DNA of 64,000 bases from Luscinia megarhynchos (taxonomy: Eukaryota > Chordata > Aves > Passeriformes > Turdidae). This document shows positions 11,862 to 25,879 of the stretch, in pieces (positions within the stretch are counted from its first letter, which is position 1; every line of letters starts with the position of its first letter). The stretch is taken from assembly GCA_034336665.1 (NCBI GenBank), contig JAPFBE010000002.1, forward strand, positions 4,634,146-4,698,145. Direction: 5' to 3'. The position numbers and the translations under genes were made by a program. The notes beneath the pieces were generated by a model. The model was not told the origin of the DNA. It worked only from the letters and a program-made list of their open reading frames with translations, and did no database searches.

Positions 11862-14800
11862 GTCATCCCTGCCTGGAAGCTTTCCCTTGAAAAACCCGAA
11901 TGATGCAAAAATACTACTGCAATTTGAGTATAGCAGTTCTTCACCCAAAAAGGAACTACTTATTAATCAGGAGATAAAAGTAGCACATAAGGATGGGGAT
12001 GTGGCTATCACCTCTTGAAACAACTTCCGTCTTTATAATACCTTATTACTTGTGTGCAAAATCTTGTTCCAGAAACTTTATTAAATACCTTTGAGAAAGA
12101 CTTATGAGAGATTACTAGTGCCCTGCACAAAAAACCTACTGTGAATTATGCTAACAATATGCATTGAGGGTGAGCTGGGAAAAAAAAAAATCCATAGATT
12201 ACTCTTTGTACACCACAGTTCAGTTTTTAATGTCAGTCTTTGGTTCAGCAAGTTTATTGGTGAGCTGCTGTTGTACAAATTAGGCCCCAAGCTGCCTTCT
12301 GGCTGTGATCAGAACTTACTGAGAAGTAAGGACACTCGTGGGCCAGTGCCTGGGGCATTTGGAGAAGCTCACCACCAGCAGTTTTTGTGTGGAGTCACAG
12401 GGCAGGACAGAGGAGATTCAGTTCAGCAGGGAGGTGGTGCTATGAGTACTGCTTCCCACAGACTTTGGAGTCAAACCAAGTCTTTTTGCTGCTCTACCCC
12501 TGGGGAAGCAGCAGCTCCATGTCACTCTTGCCATTCAGCTTTCAGCCAAAAAAGAAAAACAGCATTTATGCAGTGAAGTTCCAATTTCTGATGGGAAACA
12601 GTAACTGAAGTCCCACTCAGCTGTGACTCATTGCTCGGTATATTAAATATTGTGTAGTCAAGCTTAACTTAGAAAACAAGCTGTTCTCTGCCCCCAGATA
12701 GTGCAAAACCTGGGCAAGTGAGTACTTAGCCCAGCTAGCAGGGATTAAACAACCACACATGGATGAGACCTAGATCAAAAATATATGGATTGAATTCAGA
12801 TATCCGTATAAAAGAATGGGTTCTGCTGGACCTGCCTTTTAGTCATAATCACTTTGTTTCTTCCAGGCTATCTAAATGGGATAAAAGATACTGAGTAGGG
12901 CAGGACTACAAATAAATTCCAGTGGAAACATCCCTACTGGATCACAGATAATTAGTAGCAATTGCACTATTGGCCTTCTCAGCAAAGTAGGTTTCAATAT
13001 ATTTATTGAGCCACCACTGATTTCTGGATGGAGACACATTTGAATCAGAATATATGTGACTATGGGAACTTTATGACAAGCACTCAGCAACCTTTACCAG
13101 CCAAAATTGTGATCCCATCAAGAAACAGTGACATTTCCTGGTCAACATGTATTTTTCATATTTTGTCACTGCCTGATATTGCACATTATGCTTTAATGCT
13201 TACTTTTACGCTCTTTTCATGCTTTTGTCCAGGAGAGTAAAGGGGCCAACCTAGATATGTGCATATTTGCTTTTTCCTAGTCCTTCAACATTTTTCTGGG
13301 GTTTTATTTAGACCTGCCATGTATATCATACATCATGCCAGTATGAATAGTTCAACAGACTACACTTTGAAAAAACTGGGGTGGATCTGATGGATTCCTG
13401 CAAACCTGTTCAAAACTTTAAAATATTTGCTATTAAATGACCCTTCAGGGGCCATATCTACATTAGTAAAACTATATTGAGACTAATAATAGAGTGTTGT
13501 CACAAATCCTGATAAAAAGCAAAGCATCCTCAGCATGGTCAAACTTGCACTAGCCAAGCTTGCCATTATACAAGGGGAGTAATAACACATCCAGTCCCAT
13601 AAGTGAAACAACAACAAAATAAATTTATGAGCTCCTGAAGGGTCCATCTGTTCTCTGAAGCAGGTGCACCCCACAGCGTCCTGTCAAGTGCTCACCACTC
13701 AGCCATACCATCAGGAGTACTAAAAGCCAGCCCTGCTGTGCAAACGAGTTCCATCCTCAGTAGCTGACCCCTGCATAACTCTCTGAGAGGCACCACTACA
13801 TCAGCACAGCAGTCATTGTGAGAATGCCTAGCAATTAAACCTTAGCAAAATGAAAAACTTAATGGAAGCTTCTCCCATTTTCCTCCTGGTCAGGTGGATT
13901 AGAAAGGGAATATACAGCAGAAAGGTTGAAGGAGAGAAGCTTTTGTCTTTTGGTTTGGGACCTGTGATGCATCATTAAAGGTTTCATACAACTGAGCCTC
14001 CTGTGTAGCTCCACCATCACAAACCTGTGCTACTCATCCTCCAGTGGTCTGAAGGCACTGGTCTGCCACTCTCCTCACACAGAGACAGCACCTCCTCACC
14101 CTTGATACAGATCCTTAGGCATGCCAGGGCACATGCCAGAGCAGGCTCAGGAGCAGGCAAACATCCTCTCTCAAAGAACAGGAAGGGTAATAGGAAGGCC
14201 ATGAAAGTGATTATAGTTTAGTATCAACATTTCAAGAAGTCAGAAGGAACAGCAAGGAAGTAAGGGAGACAAATCTCCCAACATTAAGTTTGATTTTCTG
14301 AAAATAAGAAGAGCTATTTACTGCAGTTTGGATTTACTGATTTCTAATGCAGTACCAGACTGTCCTCAGTAAAGAGGATAAGGCTGCACTTGATGCAGAG
14401 CAGGGCAAAAGAGGGTGAGTGGACACCAAAGCTCATCAGCAGCCATATCAAATGGGTTTCAGTGTCTTGAGACCTGGGATAGGGATGTGCACAGGCCATA
14501 CTGTTCCTGCTTGCCATTCATCATGAAGGAAATCCAGACTGATTTTAATGGCTGCAATATAATCACATTGGGAGTTTTGTCACTGTAAGTAAACCTTGAG
14601 TTTAGTCATCAGGAGGTAAAAACCCTTCTATCTTCTCAACTATCACTTAAAACACAGTTAGTTGACAGACAGACAACATTCATCTATCTCATCACTTGAC
14701 ATCCTATGGGCTTGAAGTCCTTCACATGAAATGGAGCAAATATGATTTTCTGTCAATAACTTCTGTGCTTTTTTATGCCCTTGAAGTGAGAGCTCAGTCT

Positions 14801-16133
14801 GAATTAGCTCGATATTTTTAGTTTATAATGCCATTTTTGCACACTGTGCAACCCAGCCCAATTATTTTACAGGTCCTGCTGATACAAAACATAATTAATA
14901 TGCTTTTACTACACACTTCTGCTATATCTAGACATGAAGATGGGACCTGAGCTGCAACTTCAAGCCTAGCTGAATCTCTCTCCAAAAACCAAAGGCTTCC
15001 TGAACTGAGTTCAAACCTCCTTTTGACTTCTTTGAATATAACTGGAGCCAGTATCATTGCCACTGATATCAGCACATATATTCAAACAGCCAGAGAAGCA
15101 TCAGTACTTGTTTAAAATATTCTCCAGTAAACACACACTGTAAAATCTGCTGGTCTGTGATAGTTTCCCAACCTCTGAAGCAAGACGAAAGATGACTACC
15201 AGCACCTGTGATGGCTAACTGTGAAACATGGGAAGGTAACTTGAGGCCAGACTGAAGCCTGTTGGGACTTGCTGACCTCAGTCCAGCTTTGGTAGTGCTT
15301 TTCATTTTTACAGTATAGAGAAAAAAGAAGACCAAAGAAGAAGACTGAAAGCTAAAAATAGCAGTCTTGTCCTGGAATCACTTTTCCTTGTGAGTAGTTC
15401 CTGCAAATGCTAGAAGGAAGTTATGTGACCCTGAATGAGAAAGGGGGCAGGTTTCACACTAGCAAAGGATGCCCTTGAGACTCCATTTCTCTTTAGCCAT
15501 AGTATGTGCTATGAAAAAAAAATCATCTTGAGAAATACCAGAGTATTACAGTCCATCAGTTCTTGCTGAGGCAAAATTGCAAGTGCATCACTAAAAATTT
15601 GTCTAAGCAGAAAGTCAGAAACAACAACTAATTCAAAAATTATCCCCTAAAATACATTTCCCTTTACCTAAATATGTGGAAGAGTAACAAGGACAATACT
15701 TTTGCTCCTGAAAATAAAGTGGCTTACAGGCCACCCTTAGAGTGCCCCTATTCAGCCTCCCTGTTGTTCTAGGTTATGATGGAGGAAATATTTTTGGACA
15801 CAGGTATGGTGTGAATACAGGTCTGGAAGAAACTAATTGTTGTAATTGTGTTTACCTGGTGCTATACTAGAAAATCTGCTTTTGGACACCACAGTGACCA
15901 GCAAAAGTGCAGCATGCTGGCAAAGCCTCCTTTGCAGCATTAAAATCCTTTCAGCATGTTTGTCTATTGTGCAGCATAACTTAACTCTTCTTAAAGTCCC
16001 TGCTGATACAAAACATCTGCATCTACCACAGCTAGACATGCACAACTGACAAATACAAGCACTTACTCCTTTTCCCACACACAGCACAGGAAAACACTCT
16101 TATGTCTTAATGTTCTGTAGCACTCTTCCTCTT

Positions 16134-16175
16134 CAGAAGGAAGAGGATTTCTGTCCTCCACCAGAAGGAAGAGGA
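16134..16175. repeat. 14-bp direct repeat, 28-bp period
   Basis: CAGAAGGAAGAGGA occurs at 16134-16147 and again at 16162-16175. The first copy is preceded by TCCTCTT, which can pair with its AAGAGGA end. It is a minor local duplication. Confidence 0.7.
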
Positions 16176-18558
16176 CATTTTTGGCCATTGCGCTCATATA
16201 AAGAGATTCAACAAAACTAAGTGAATTTTCTTTTTCCATACCTAGAAGAAACACTAAGATTAAGTAATCTTACTCTTCACTGACAGCCAAAGCACTTCTG
16301 TATTAGTAGCTTCTGCTGCAAAGGAATGGTGACATTTAACTGATAGAAATTAACTCCCACAGGTCAGTATTTCTTCCATTTAAACAAAGAAGTTACAGTG
16401 ATATTAAAATCAGTGCTGCACTGCCTGTTTGCTTTCATTGACTTTGTATCATGGTGAACACCATGGACACGACCTAATGTTCAATATAATCAAGTTCCCA
16501 TTTACAAGACGCTAGTTAAAACCTAGAGTGTTTTACACTGATAGCACAGATTATAACTACAGTAATATCTAACACAGCTTAAACAGTCAGGTACTGTAAA
16601 CTTGCAAAGCTCTAGCTGGGGCAATACTATCTATTCACAAGAGCTTTTCTTTTAAAAAGTAGATCTAAGGACATATCAAAGTATTCAGAAGACCTCACAC
16701 TTTCAAGCAGTACCATCCAGACCTATAATCAAGATGTAAGTCTACAATGAAAGAAGACTGGAAACCACAAATGTAAAGTAGCGAAATGCTTTTTGTTTGT
16801 ACACACTGGCTCTGAGGATAAAAGGCAGTAGATTAGAGAACTGCAAAAAGGGAAGGCTACAGCCTGTGCTTGATTCAAGTCAAAAGTGAAAAATAGCTTC
16901 AACTTGGCCCCAAACTGTGCATCAGCAAACAGAAAAGTTATTGCTAGATGTGCCAGACCTAAAGATGTGGTGTTGCAGTGCAAAAGACAGGCTGTCGAGT
17001 CATTGCCTGCACTAAGACCACCAAACTTACCAGCAGATTAAAATCAAATTAAGTTAACAGCCTTGCTGATTTCAGTTTAAACCAGTTTGGAGCTATTGTT
17101 TTAATAGACCAGAGTGTACATGGCACAAGAGTCCAGAACAATCATAAAAAATTTATTCTTCCCTAACCTATCTCTGTTGGCTTTTACTGTTGCACTCTTG
17201 ACTTCACTGAATGCATAACATTAGGCCAACTCTTCAAAACAAGTGGAAAAAGGATTACATTTTCTATAGCTCAGCAGTGAAGCATCTTATCACAGTAAGA
17301 GAATATCAGACATCGTCCTGAGTTCACACTTCATATTCCACCATCTTCTTTAGAGAAGGAATTCCTCAGTAGATCTGAAAAAGGATGACTATTCCCATTT
17401 CCACCCAGGTGCTGAATTTAAAAATAAAATTTTTTGTAAAAAAACTGACTAAGCAAACACAGAGTAAGTGCTTCCTTTCACCATTGCTTGGCTTCTTCAG
17501 TGAAGAAGCTGCTCTGGGATACAAGGGGCAAAAGGAACAAATGCAGATCTGAGCTCCCTGACTGCCGCTGACAGAATTATGTCTATAATCCCAGGCACCA
17601 CTTTGAAAATCTACCCCTAATTAGTGGCAGTGCTTCAGCTGCAACCCCCACTCTGCTAACAGAATTATCCAGCTCTTCAATGCAATATATTCCCCTTATC
17701 CTGTTAGCTTGTTAAGCCATTGTGCTGGCACAGTGGTATTTTTCTATCAGGTGCTTCCAAACAGCTGCCAGCTTCTCCGGCAGCAGCTGAACTCCTGCTG
17801 AGCGCTCTGCTGCCAGCAGAGTCCCCGAAGGACTGCGACCACACACGCACAGAGGTTTCCCCATGTGCCACGGTTAGCAGCACTCTAGCTTTGTAATACA
17901 ATACCTTCTCAATGCCATTCCCTAATTAACTGGAGAATCTGCCCTTGTGGGCATATGACAATTGCCCTCTCTCTGCAGAACACATCTTTTGCCCCACCCT
18001 GCAGCAGTGTTTATTGATTACTCTATTTATTCCCAGGAGACAGAAGTTTTTCATTCCAAAAACTGTTGTCCTAGAAACCCCTTAAATAGGTAGCAAGGAA
18101 GTGAATAACATTTTTTCCCCCATGGAAAATGTTATGAGTTCTTTCACTAGATTCTAGATTACAAACTGTGGCAGCCAAACTAAAATACTGGGTAAAAACC
18201 TGCTGCTTAGTGAAGTGCATCAGTGACGTCCTCTAGCAGGCAACTGTCAACAGGCTTACGACAAGAGGACATCCAGTGACAGCACCAAGTATTTGGAGTT
18301 TTCCATGTTGCCATGAAGCTATTTCATATGCCCCAACCAATCCTATGTGTATAGAATGCTCTTTCAGCATAACCAGAACCTCAAATAGGGATGCTAGGAG
18401 CAAATACTTGCAATTAAAATCAAGGACTGAGGGAAGACATCAGTACCTCCCACACAGTCCAATATCTTTTTCTTCCAAATTTTTTTAATTCAGCTTTTTA
18501 ATTGTTTCAACAGCTCTGCCTAAGAAACTTCCATTATCCTTTGGTAGCAGAGGAACAG

Positions 18559-18597
18559 CTTTGATTAGAGATTAGAGATTCTTTGATTAGAGATTCT
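18559..18597. repeat. Short tandem duplication (about 22-bp period)
   Basis: CTTTGATTAGAGATT at 18559-18573 is repeated at 18581-18595, with an extra AGAGATT between them, giving a local duplication with a 22-bp period. Confidence 0.8.
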
Positions 18598-20270
18598 GAT
18601 CTTCTTTCACTTTGAAACTTGCATGTGGTAGGGTTTGGGTTGCTGTTTCTGGGTTGAGGGGCTGGACTACATATAAGCAGCAGATATTTCACTTACACCT
18701 ATCAAACTTTGGGGAGGATTGTTTTCTACAGCATATCTCACCAACTGCCCCCACACTAGCTCTGAGGCTGCAGGCTATTTGGTGCCAATGACCCTGTGGG
18801 CCTTAAGAAGTCTCTGCAAGTCTAAAGTGGTCCAAGAATGACAGTATTTTACAGAACCAATGTTAAAAAAGCTTCCAGTTTAGTTAGCAGGGAAGATGGC
18901 TCATTATGGTTGCTAAACAGATTCGTTTAGCAGTGTTACCACCAGTGTTACCAACACCCAGAAAAAAAGCCTCTAAGAAAATCTGGTGTTATGATCAGAT
19001 TTACACCAGGCAGCTGCCTAATGCAGAACAGGATTGGCCCTGTAAATCTGACAGGTCCATACATAGACTATTAATGTGCTTAAGCACTCTGACAGCAAGA
19101 ACTGCTTGTAAATATTATCCTCTTTGGAACACCTAAGCGATATCCTGCAAACCACTGAAATAACTGGGAAGTTATTGACCAGATGAAGAGGCCCATTGGA
19201 CACTAATTGGATCTAGTAATTTTGCATAAAATTTACCCCATAGACTTCAAATTCAAACTTTTCATGAAAACACTTTGTTTGTATGGAGAATTAAAAAATT
19301 GCTGCCAACACCTTTTCTCTCTGTCTATGAAATGACCAGAATCACCAAAACACATATATAGTGGGAACACTGACACATCCAGTGATGTCCTTGGAAGGCA
19401 GGAAATACTTGATAGCAGCTGCCTTCACTACAGCTTCAGAAACTCCTCACTCTTCTAACATGGTTTGGATGGGAGGAGTGCACAGATGAGTAATGCTGAC
19501 ACTTGAGGGAGAGAACCTTATCTTCCAGCTAAGCTGTGTTTGAAGAAGAGCTCAGAGCATTAGTCATGCTGTCAAAGCCCTGGACAAGGGAACGGAGTCA
19601 ATGAACCTTTGCACCATAAAAGAAGCAGCAAGGCAGTGAACAATGCCCATTCTTCTAAATGACTGCCTCAAATACCAGTTCAGCTATGAATATCATTATT
19701 TCCAGAAGTGAGTTAGAAAAGACACTTTACTTTCAACCTTGGGTCCTACTTTGGGCAGAAATGAGGCAACTGTAGATTTATAGTCTGAATTTAAAAGTAG
19801 AGAAATATCTGTGCTACAGATCAGGTGTCCCTCGATATTGCTGAATTCCTAATAAAACATTTTGTTACACAGAGCATTTTTCAACTTAGGATACCACAGA
19901 AAGGCTAAAACTGAGAAAAAAAAATCTGCTTTTACAGTATCCACAGTCACTTAGTTAATGCAGCCTCATTCACACTCAATGTTTCTCCTTTTAGCAGATC
20001 CCTTAGACGCAACAGAAACTGCTTCTCTCACCTTAGCAAACCCATGGGTTTGTTTGTTTGCTTGTTTTGCTATTTGCCTGATTTTGTGGTTGTTTTATTT
20101 TAATATTTTCTATTTAAAAATAGTCTTTGTTTCCAACTGGCTTCTGCTGTCTACAGCACTTGATGTTTTGTTTTTCTCAGGTTGCTGTTTTCTAGAACAG
20201 CAGGCTTTAAAAAGTCAACTGCCTTCTCCAGTGAAGTGGGCTTGAGGGAATACTGATTGTAATCAAACTG

Positions 20271-20590
20271 TCATAGAATAGGCAATGTTGGAAGAGATCT
20301 CCTGAAGTCACTTGACCCTTCAGTCAAAAAGTGCTCCAAATTAGAGCACGCTACTTGGGGCCCTGTCCAGTTCAGCTTTGAGTATCTCTGAGGGTGGAGA
20401 TCCCACAAGCTCTCTGGGCAACATTCTAATGTTTGACTACTCTCTTGAGACAAAAGATATTCCTGAAGCCTAATCAGAAAGTCTCTTGCTGCAACTTGTG
20501 TCCATGACCTGCTTTCATCTCAACATGTGCTGTGACTAGAGTCTGCCTCCTTCCCTACAATATTCCATTAGGCAGTTAAAGGAATCAGTA
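20271..20590 (-). mobile_element. CR1 LINE 3' end fragment, sense to HECW1
   Basis: The sequence from TCATAGAATAGG onward reads as the reverse complement of the CR1 3' terminal region: a degenerate TCATAGAAT start, GGAAGAGATCTCCTGAAGTCA, then GGTGGAGATCCCACAAGCTCTCTGGGCAAC, then a 5'-ward part ending around ATTAGGCAGTTAAAGG. The element's 3' end is therefore at 20271 and it runs on the minus strand. Only the 3' untranslated part is left, with no reverse-transcriptase segment, as is usual for 5'-truncated CR1 copies. The many mismatches to the CR1 consensus I remember suggest an old insertion. The 5' boundary is approximate. Confidence 0.85.
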
Positions 20591-21190
20591 ACATTTCACA
20601 TAAAAATTCCCATAGACTGAATAAATAAATCCAGCTCTACCTATGCCACTCCTCATATGTAAAGTCCAATCTGAAAGATGAAGAAAACAGAGACCAGACT
20701 CATTCTGAATATGACTGTGGCAGGGCACTAAGCAAACCTGAAGTATAGGAAGGACTTCTGGGGAGAAACAGCTTTTACAAAATCTGATCTCCAGGAAGAG
20801 ATGAATTCATTGCAGAAATGTGATCACCACCAAAAGCCTTGTGAAGGATTTGGCTTGGTGCATACTGGATGCAAGTCTTCTGAACATAAAGTCATTGAAT
20901 ACAATAAGAGGAGAAAGTGGTGTCAACTAAATGCAGGAGTGCTGTCATTTCAGGGAAATCATTAACTACAGCAAGCTAAGCCTGACAAAGCCACAGCTTG
21001 CCTCCATGGTAAGAGAGATGTCTCACATGCCTGGGCACTCCTGCCAGCTCTGACCAGCCCACTGAGAGTCTCACACAGCTGCCTGCCTGAGAGGCAGCCA
21101 AGTGGTCCTAAAGACTGGTTTTGGTCAGTACTCAGTATGCTTTTCAGGCAGTCTAGACCTCTCCTAAACCAAAAGCTCTTCAGAACCTTG

Positions 21191-21330
21191 AAAGGAGGAA
21201 GGAAAAAAAAAAAAAAAAAAAAAAGTGAAATAAATTTACTAGAAAAGGAAAAACTGGAACTAGAAAAGAGGAAAAAAAAAGGCAAGGGTCTATAGAACAA
21301 AAGTGGAAAACAAAGGAAAAACAGCGGAGG
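21191..21330. repeat. Purine-rich tract with 22-nt poly-A
   Basis: An uninterrupted run of 22 A occupies 21203-21224, within a purine-rich segment containing further A-runs. On the HECW1 sense strand this is a pyrimidine tract. No LINE or SINE body precedes the A run on the plus strand that would make it a retroposon tail. Confidence 0.8.
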
Positions 21331-24300
21331 ATGTTATAAGGAAAGCAAGAAATTAATTTCTAAAGTTTCAGATCTTTACATTCTAAAAGAATTCCCTTTC
21401 TCCCCTTCAGATACATCTCAAAATACCCAAGCCAAACACCAGAAAAATTCCAATACCCCAACAGTGATTGCTACAGCTTTTTTAGAACTCAAACCTGACA
21501 GCAGTTGCTTTCAAACTTGACCACGACAAAGGTGAGATCCTTTAGGGAAAAAATAAGAGAAATGAACAGGATGCTTTAAAAACCAGGGTTTCCTGACAAC
21601 AGTGGCACTTCCAGACTTTTCTGGTATTACATTTTAAATATTCCCACATAACTGACTCAGGTGTACAGTAACATCCCTGGGCTGTGCTCAGACATTTCAC
21701 CTCTGGAATCACAGTCCTAGAACAGCTGCAGCCTGCCAGAAAAAAAAATCACAAATGTGTTGGTATCTGAGATTGTCCATTATGGATTTTGTGAATTGAA
21801 GTTAAACAATTACCCAGGGTTGGTTAGCTATTATGAGCAGTGTGGGCTGTCCTTTGCTAAGAATATCAAGATGTGGTCTAATTAACGTGGTTTATACTTA
21901 GGTTCACCACAAAGTCACCACACAGGCATAAGGGCAAAAGCTGCCTCAGTGTAAATGAAAATCAGACTTGTTGAGTTAAAAAGGGAAGCGTGTAAGAACC
22001 ATTTAGTTGCTTTCCATCAGACTTTACAGATGTAAGAATTTAAGCCTCCTTTGAAGTGGAGATACTGAGTGGGGAGATGCTGCATGCTTTCAGTGCAGAT
22101 GGAAACAAGCTTGCCTGAGAACTCAGCTAGCTAGCCAGGGAAAAAAGGCCCAGATATTTAATGGAAAAGGAAAATGCTTCTCAAGAGATTCCAGGATTAA
22201 AAATGAACAAAGGGTTCACAATTCTATTAAAGAAATATTCTTATACACATCTGCTGGTATATAACATACTGACCTACATTGATTTCCCCACTTGTAAAAA
22301 GCCTAAGAACAAAAGAGGTCTGAGTAATAGCTATAGGAAAAAATTATTTTTAAAAGTGTGCAATATTATATAACTTTTTTCTTTCAACACAAGTATGTTA
22401 AGGGAACATGATTATCCTGTCAAGCTCCAAGAAATCAGGAAATGCAAACCTAAAAGAAAACTTTGAAGCACAAAGTCTGCCTCTTGATATTTAAATTTTA
22501 ATGCTTCTTTCTTTTTTAGCTGTCTCCCACCACAACTTTTTCCCAATGCAACATTATAAATGTATTTTTGGATCACCCAGGTTTTGTGTGAAGCTAAGTA
22601 CATGCAATCCAAGCTATACTCAACATACGGATAAAACAAAGGACAGCATGATCATGATAGGGCTTGCATGCATGTGCACATGGACATCCATGCACACTAA
22701 ACTCATAGGGAACACACCCGCAGGCACTGGTGTCTCTTGGGATGTAGAAAAGCCTTCTGCCTTTCAGTCACCACTTGCTCCTCTCTATCACTACTTAGGG
22801 TGTTTCTGCTGAAACAACCTGCACGTTATTGCAGGTTATCCACAAACATTCAGAAGGACCTACAAATCCACCAGTTATAAATATGTGCAATTTCACCTCA
22901 TAGACATTTCCTCAGTCATGTCCCCTGATTTTAGGTTATCTGAGGGTAAGAGTTATTTCAGAAGAGATCTAAAGTGCTGGCTATTTTTGTTCTCTCCCCA
23001 GATCTTTCTCCCCACCCCTCCTCTTTCCAAGACCTAGGAAAGCAATCAAGAAAAAAAAGAAAAATATTTCAAGAAAACAAAAGGAAGATATTTAAAGAAA
23101 ACTAAGTTATTTTTCTCCATTACTCTGGCTGCTGGAAAGTCCTTGGTTACTGAAAATCCAATCAGGACTAAATTGCTGGCATCTATCAGCTGTAGAAGAT
23201 ATGAAACTTCACTGCAGAGCTACACACAAGTTCAGTGCAGGCTACAGATGTGGCTTTAACAAATTCTATGACCTCCTTCTTTCCATCTTCATGCTCTTTG
23301 TCTGTCTGCTGCTCTGATGTAAAGAAATCCACGAAGTGCTTGAAAACAAGCATGTTGGTAAAGGAAAGCTGAAATTTGCTGAGTGGGGGACTGGGCACAC
23401 AACTGTCCATCACAGCTTAAGTTCATTCCTTAGCTTGTATTCAGATACTTGTGATACAGATATGTGGACAGAAGAACAGGTCTTGTACCTATCTCCCAGC
23501 TTTCCTCCCACTGTGCCAGTTTTCCAGCTGGCCACAGAGAACACAGCATCCTTTAACTTAGGAATATGTGATTCCACTAAAACCTGTGTTACATTTATGG
23601 GTGGTTCAGGAGACTTTATAATCTGTACACCTACACAAGAATTTATCAGTGTTCTCAACTATGCATCAAAGCTTTGTAAAATTGTACTTTGCTTTTGCAC
23701 AGCAAATTCACAACTTACATGTTCAGCTTATTTCTCATCTGTGTGCCCTAAACATTTTCCTCCCATCTAAAAACCTGCAGGCTACAACTCTGACTGCAAC
23801 AGAGAGCACAGGCAGGTTGGTCAGTGCAACAGGAGACTTCCGACAGAAACCACAACTAAGTCCCCATGCTCTTTCCTGAAAGAAAAGAAAACAATCAAAA
23901 AACTACAACCAAAACAACCACCAAAACAAATTAAACTCAACTTTGCAGTAGACTCCAAAGCAGCTTGTCCACAGTGACATGCGTTATGGTATTTAGCAAT
24001 TTAAAACAGCAACACAAAGAAACACAATGTAAGTAACTTGCATCTGGCCTGTAGTTGTGCAGTAGTTCACTCAGGCTTTGACAGAGAGACCAACCGAATA
24101 GGCAGAAAGATCTCCATTACTTCAGTGGAACTGGCTTTCAGGTTACTGTAATCTACAGCATTAGATTTAAAGCCCATAGCTACACCTTTGTTATCATCTT
24201 CCCTGCAGATCAGCCTTCCACTTCCCTTTTCCCTTGGCAGTGTGTTTGAGACAGAGTAGTAAATACTGTTAAACCAAAGACTATCTTCAAGAAATAAAAG

Positions 24301-25417
24301 AGCCTCTAACATCCTTTTAAAAAATAAAACCTTAAGATAGTAATTATGCTGTATTAACCATGTTTTCCTGATGTCCTATTTTTCTATTGTTACAGAAGTC
24401 ATCATAAGAATTTTACGAAACAAGGTCCTTCACCGTCCCGTCTCTATCTACTTATTTTGCCTTATTCATTGCAAGCTCTTAAAGAGCCATTTGGGATTTT
24501 ATTCATTGCTTTGGATAAGCAGTGAGTTCATGTTTTTCCCTGTACATCTTTTAAAATTTATTCAACATCTTAAGAAGGCTTATCCACGCAAACAGCTGTC
24601 TCTCAGCTAATATTTGCATTCCTTCTTCAACATGAGCCATTTCTTCTTTGTTCTGAACTAATCAGCACAGCTTAGTATGCCAATTTCCCTGAATGGACAT
24701 GTCAGTCAGAAACCTGACCACTGTGCTTTTCAGCATAGTTAATACTTACTATTAAGTCTTCTGCTTTGTGTCATCAGCTAATAAGAACTAATAACAGATT
24801 AAAGTCTATGATAACAACTTTTGTTTGAGACTTTGTAACCCTTTGGGAAAACATTAATTCTTAGCACATACCGAAGAAGTAAAACCTTGCCACCCACATC
24901 CGAGGTGAAATATAAAGATGACCAATGGCAGTGCTATATAACAAAGTTGAACAAAACATTAAAAAAGGCAAAATTAGCTTGAAATTGCAGGTACTGAAGA
25001 TGGGTCATCGTTAAGAAATTAGAATCTGAACAATTAGAATTCGTACATTAAGTCAGACAATCTTGAAAAAGTGTCAGAACCAGAACACGGGCTTCTTGTT
25101 GATGAAAGCACAATGTCCTCCCAGAAACAGGATAGGAAATTACTTCCTGGGTGTCCGGATTTCAGCTAGGGTAGAGTAAACTTCTCAGTAGCCATTAGAG
25201 GTGCTGTATTTTGGATTTGGAATGAGAACGGTGTTGATAACCGTTTTGGCTTTTGCTAAGTTGTTTTTACCCCAAGACAAGGACTTTTTTTTCCTTGTCT
25301 CATGCTGTTCCAGTGAGGAGGTTCACAAAAAAAACTGGGAGGAAGCACATCTGGGACAGGTGACCCGAACTGTCCAAAGGGATATTTCAAGAGATTACCA
25401 TGGAATGTCACACCTAG

Positions 25418-25425
25418 TATATAAA
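25418..25425 (+). promoter_or_regulatory. TATA box of the solo LTR
   Basis: TATATAAA sits in the conserved LTR segment CCTAGTATATAAACTGG, where this LTR family keeps its U3 core promoter. The same motif and context recur in the second LTR at 41146. It would drive transcription antisense to HECW1 if still active. Activity is not shown by the sequence. Confidence 0.5.
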
Positions 25426-25531
25426 CTGGCAGGAGTTACCTAGTAGGAAAATTGATCTGGGTTTGGGAAAGGAGGTCTGGCATTGGTCAGCAAGAGGTGA
25501 GCAATTGTATTGTGCATCACTTGCTTTTACC

Positions 25532-25563
<32 letters not shown>

Positions 25564-25590
25564 TACTACTATTATTATTATCATCATAAT
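25532..25590. repeat. (ATT)n / (ACT)n microsatellite inside the LTR
   Basis: About ten TTA units are followed by three ACT units, then more TTA and CAT units. The position after the GCATCACTTG motif is the usual place for this microsatellite in this LTR subfamily, so it came in with the element rather than arising separately. Length variation between individuals is likely. Confidence 0.9.
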
Positions 25591-25879
25591 TTAAAATTAT
25601 TACTGTATTTAATTTATTTTCAATTATTAAACTGATCTTATCTCAATGTCCAAGTTTAACTTTGATTCTCCTTCCCATTCCATAGGGCTAGTAGGGAGGG
25701 GAGCGAGTTAAGTGAGTGACTGCATGATGCTTTATTTACAGCTGGGCTCAAACCAGACGCTGGGTCATGGAGGCCAGTAGATACAGAAATTGGTACATCT
25801 CATCCCAGCTGATTCAGATTTCTTAGCTAATTAATGCCATTACTGCATCAAAGGTCTTCTACCCCAGAAGGCAGAATTA

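Larger units (their letters stand above)
25152..25759 (+). mobile_element. Solo LTR of an ERVL-like endogenous retrovirus, (ATT)n subtype
   Basis: The 608-bp element starts TGTCCGGATTTCAGC and ends GCTGGGCTCAAACCAGACG, matching the start and end of a common neoavian LTR family (terminal CA decayed to CG). It is flanked by identical 5-bp duplications, CTGGG at 25147-25151 and 25760-25764, so both ends are defined and it is a solo LTR with no internal retroviral genes. Inside, in order, are GGGACAGGTGACC, a TATATAAA box (25418-25425), a GTGAGCAATTG...GTGCATCACTTG segment, an ATT microsatellite (about 25532-25590) and the TTAAACTG...TCTCAATG region near the 3' end. It lies antisense to HECW1. 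Class assignment rests on the 5-bp duplication and on remembered family sequences. Confidence 0.88.

Noticed and set aside
23336..23770. 144-codon plus-strand open frame
   Set aside because: No family recognised, no low-complexity or coding-like codon pattern, and an overlapping minus-strand frame of similar quality.
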